From: an uncultured Rothia sp.
GTDB taxonomy: Bacteria > Actinomycetota > Actinomycetes > Actinomycetales > Micrococcaceae
Length of the DNA: 7,337 bases
NCBI GenBank assembly: GCA_937935205.1
Contig: CALGXU010000234.1
Coordinates: forward strand, 1 to 7,337
Direction: 5' to 3'
This document shows positions 5,976 through 7,337 of the stretch, one piece after another. Under the pieces are notes generated by a model. The model did no database searches, was not told the DNA's origin, and saw only the letters and a program-made list of their open reading frames with translations. A program made the position numbers and the translations under genes. Position 1 is the first letter of the stretch, and every line of letters begins with the position of its first letter.

Positions 5976-6302
5976 ATGGCTGAGAACTGGGTACGCATCT
6001 GCGCCGAATCTGACCTCGAAGAAAACTGGGGCGAAGTCGCCCTGGTCGACGGCTACCAGTACGCCATCTACAAGACCAAGCACGGCATCTTCGCCAGCGA
6101 CCACCTCGACCCGCACAGCCAGGCACTGGTCCTCGCACGCGGCATCGTCGGCGAAAAGAACGGCAACCCCACCATCACCTCCCCCCTCTACAAGGAGGTC
6201 TACGACCTGACCACCGGCGAGTGCCTCTCTGACCCCTCCTACTCCATCAAGGTCTATCCCGTAGAGGTCCGCGACGGCGACGTCTACCTCAAGACCGCCT
6301 AA
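5976..6302 (+). CDS. nirD: Nitrite reductase (NADH), small subunit
   Basis: Small partner of NirB in cytoplasmic NADH-dependent reduction of nitrite to ammonium. The 108-residue product is a single Rieske-like beta-sandwich domain. Family signatures visible are WVRIC (5-9), LDPHSQALVLARGIVGE (44-60), SPLYKEVYDLTTGECLSDP (69-87) and the YPVEV strand (94-98). As usual in NirD, the Cys/His iron-sulfur ligands of true Rieske proteins are absent: SDHLDPHS and SPLYKEVYDL occupy those places. Length is normal for the family. The ATG follows AAAGGAAA with about 8 bases between. Codon choice is strongly C-ending, suggesting high expression. It is transcribed away from nirB rather than following it, so the two subunits must be co-regulated through the shared gap. 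It ends 30 bases before a strong terminator. Confidence 0.94.
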   Translation: MAENWVRICAESDLEENWGEVALVDGYQYAIYKTKHGIFASDHLDPHSQALVLARGIVGEKNGNPTITSPLYKEVYDLTTGECLSDPSYSIKVYPVEVRDGDVYLKTA

Positions 6303-6332
6303 ACGTTCAGCCGCCTACGGCTACTCAAACAC

Positions 6333-6382
6333 AGCAACACAAAAACCTCGGGACCTTTACGTCCCGAGGTTTTTGTGTTGCT
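6333..6382. terminator. Two-way terminator between nirD and cbiX
   Basis: A perfect 22-bp stem (arms 6333-6354 and 6361-6382) with a 6-base loop CTTTAC. The GC core CCTCGGGAC is flanked by an A run on the left and a T run on the right, so a U tract follows the hairpin in both directions. It lies 31 bases after the nirD stop and about 42 bases after the cbiX stop on the opposite strand. Confidence 0.93.
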
Positions 6383-6423
6383 CTTTCAGAAGCCCCGATG
6401 AGGCGGGGTGAACAGCGAACGCG

Positions 6424-7164
6424 CTAGGCGGCATCCAGCTGGGCAATAGCCGCATCCATGCGGTCAATAAAGCACTCCGCCACCACGGCAGCAGAAGCAC
6501 CACCCTGCGCGTTCACCAGCGGCGCGGCAACCTTCACCGGCACACCGGTCGACTCAGCATCACGGCGCATCTTACCGGCGAAGAAACCCTCCGCCAGCAG
6601 GTAGGTCGCAGCGAACTTAGGCTGATATTCGGCAACGACCTCGTGGAACTTCGGATCAATAGCGGCAATGAAGCCGTGATGAACCGGAACGTGCAGCTCC
6701 TCAGCCAGCAGCTCGGCGGCACGGCTCATATCCGCGCGACCATCAGGGCGGGAAGAACCGGCAGCACCCTGAACCACAGGGCCGTCGCCGGGAGTCCAGC
6801 CAGCCTCTTCCAGGCGGGCGCGGGTCAGCGCGGCAAGGCGAGGATCCGGACCCAGAGACTCACCAATGCTGATACGCTCAATGCCGCTATTGCGTGCGGC
6901 ACGGCGCAAATCCACCTGAGTATGGAAGCCGGTCGACAGCAGAATCGGCACAATCACGCAAGGCTCATCATTGGGCAGGGAGGCTGCGGCATCATCAACG
7001 CTGGGAGATTCCACATCCACATATGCGGCATGGATACGGTACTCCACGCCGTCGTTACGCTGCGCGAGCAGGAACTTGATTTGCTCACGAATCAGCGTAA
7101 TAGCCTCGCGACCGGCAACCGAGTCGGTGCCGTGCGAGGTTGCGATTACATTCAGAATAGTCAT
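6424..7164 (-). CDS. cbiX: Sirohydrochlorin ferrochelatase, CbiX/SirB family
   Basis: Cytoplasmic chelatase inserting Fe2+ into sirohydrochlorin to give siroheme, the NirB cofactor; cobalt insertion for cobalamin is the alternative family activity. The 246-residue protein is the two-domain form. Domain 1 has the metal-binding H11 in SHGTD (10-14) and H81 in STGFHTQVD (77-85). Domain 2 repeats the fold with degenerate motifs QGAAGSSRPDG (132-142) and YLLAEGFFAGKM (188-199). I chose ATG at 7164 because the family begins directly with the strand before HGT. An in-frame GTG at 7188 lies inside the preceding terminator hairpin. The ATG lacks a well-spaced ribosome binding site but has a -10-like TACAAT ending 6 bases upstream, suggesting a leaderless mRNA. 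Convergent with nirD. Presence beside nirB and cobA favours the siroheme role. Confidence 0.9.
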   Translation of the reverse strand: MTILNVIATSHGTDSVAGREAITLIREQIKFLLAQRNDGVEYRIHAAYVDVESPSVDDAAASLPNDEPCVIVPILLSTGFHTQVDLRRAARNSGIERISIGESLGPDPRLAALTRARLEEAGWTPGDGPVVQGAAGSSRPDGRADMSRAAELLAEELHVPVHHGFIAAIDPKFHEVVAEYQPKFAATYLLAEGFFAGKMRRDAESTGVPVKVAAPLVNAQGGASAAVVAECFIDRMDAAIAQLDAA

Positions 7165-7170
7165 ATTTCC

Positions 7171-7176
7171 ATTGTA
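7171..7176 (-). promoter_or_regulatory. Candidate -10 box for a leaderless cbiX transcript
   Basis: Minus-strand TACAAT is followed by six bases (GGAAAT) and then the cbiX ATG, placing the expected transcription start on or next to the A of the start codon. Leaderless mRNAs with this spacing are common in actinobacteria. No -35 hexamer is evident; that position falls in the GC-rich terminator hairpin. Confidence 0.35.
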
Positions 7177-7183
7177 TGAAAGG

Positions 7184-7231
7184 AACACCCCGCTCCCCCA
7201 CTCATAAACACGAGTGGCGAAGCGGGGTGTT
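7184..7231 (-). terminator. Hairpin terminator after the surface-protein gene
   Basis: Outer arms AACACCCCGCT (7184-7194) and AGCGGGGTGTT (7221-7231) pair perfectly; after a small internal loop, CCACTC (7198-7203) pairs with GAGTGG (7212-7217). It begins 16 bases after the stop codon of the minus-strand gene at the right edge, and a T-rich stretch (TTCCTTTCAT) follows in that direction. Confidence 0.8.
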
Positions 7232-7247
7232 GCGCGAAGGCTAAATC

Positions 7248-7337
7248 TTAGCTCTTGCGGCGGCGTGCCACAACCAGTGCGGTACCAGCAACCAAGGTGA
7301 TAGCACCAGCTGCTGCGGCGAACATAGCGCCGGATGC
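7248..7337 (-). CDS. C-terminal end of a probable sortase-anchored cell-wall protein (5' part outside the window)
   Basis: Only the last 29 codons and the TAA stop are present. They encode ASGAMF, then an A/G/L/V-rich membrane-spanning segment of about 20 residues, then the positive tail RRRKS at the very C-terminus. This is the layout of the hydrophobic domain and charged tail of a cell-wall sorting signal. The LPXTG-type motif would fall just past the window edge, immediately before ASG, so it is not seen. If correct, the protein is exported and covalently attached to peptidoglycan by a sortase. Its function cannot be told from this fragment, and a plain single-pass membrane protein remains possible. 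It has its own terminator and no evident link to nitrite metabolism. Confidence 0.72.
   Translation of the reverse strand, partial: ASGAMFAAAAGAITLVAGTALVVARRRKS

Noticed and set aside
5805..6116. A 103-codon minus-strand frame covering the start of nirD
   Set aside because: Overlaps the strongly supported nirD coding sequence and its leader; its own product has no recognisable motifs.
6643..7179. A 178-codon plus-strand frame opposite cbiX
   Set aside because: Antisense shadow; the minus-strand protein carries the chelatase motifs.

Overview
The window looks like chromosome of a moderately high-GC actinobacterium. Coding regions favour G or C at third codon positions, intergenic regions are AT-rich, there is a DtxR/IdeR-type iron box, and a sortase-type surface-protein tail sits at the right edge. 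The combination of an assimilatory or detoxifying NADH nitrite reductase with siroheme genes suggests an oral or host-associated Micrococcaceae member such as Rothia. That placement is inference from gene content, not a database match.

Left part (1-1559, minus strand): two genes of an energy-coupling-factor (ECF) uptake transporter, read right to left. The membrane protein EcfT comes first, then an EcfA-type ATPase that overlaps it by 4 bases and runs off the window. No substrate-binding S component is visible, so the substrate is unknown. The upstream gap (1560-1846) holds a perfect 17-bp palindrome next to a candidate -10 box, four tandem 9-bp repeats, a possible 47-codon gene on the plus strand, and a strong hairpin that probably ends the next operon.

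Middle (1847-5429, minus strand): nirB, the large subunit of siroheme-dependent NADH nitrite reductase, followed after one base by cobA, the uroporphyrinogen-III methyltransferase that starts siroheme synthesis. Across a 546-bp regulatory gap (5430-5975), nirD, the small subunit, is transcribed in the opposite direction. The enzyme is therefore encoded by a divergent nirB/nirD pair instead of the usual nirBD operon. The gap contains an iron box, a 26-bp AT-rich near-palindrome, a 14-bp GC palindrome, a leader hairpin and a 7-codon leader ORF ending at the nirB ribosome binding site.

Right part (6303-7337): a perfect 22-bp stem serves as a two-way terminator between nirD and the convergent minus-strand gene cbiX/sirB (sirohydrochlorin ferrochelatase). 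CobA and CbiX supply the first and last steps of siroheme synthesis for NirB; the middle step, precorrin-2 dehydrogenase, is not in the window. Beyond another hairpin terminator lies the last 29 codons of a probable sortase-anchored cell-wall protein.

The window is best read as a nitrite reduction and siroheme module next to an ECF importer. I saw no CRISPR array, insertion sequence, phage gene, tRNA or rRNA. The most unusual points are the split nirB/nirD layout with its dense regulatory gap, and a disordered insert in the ECF ATPase.
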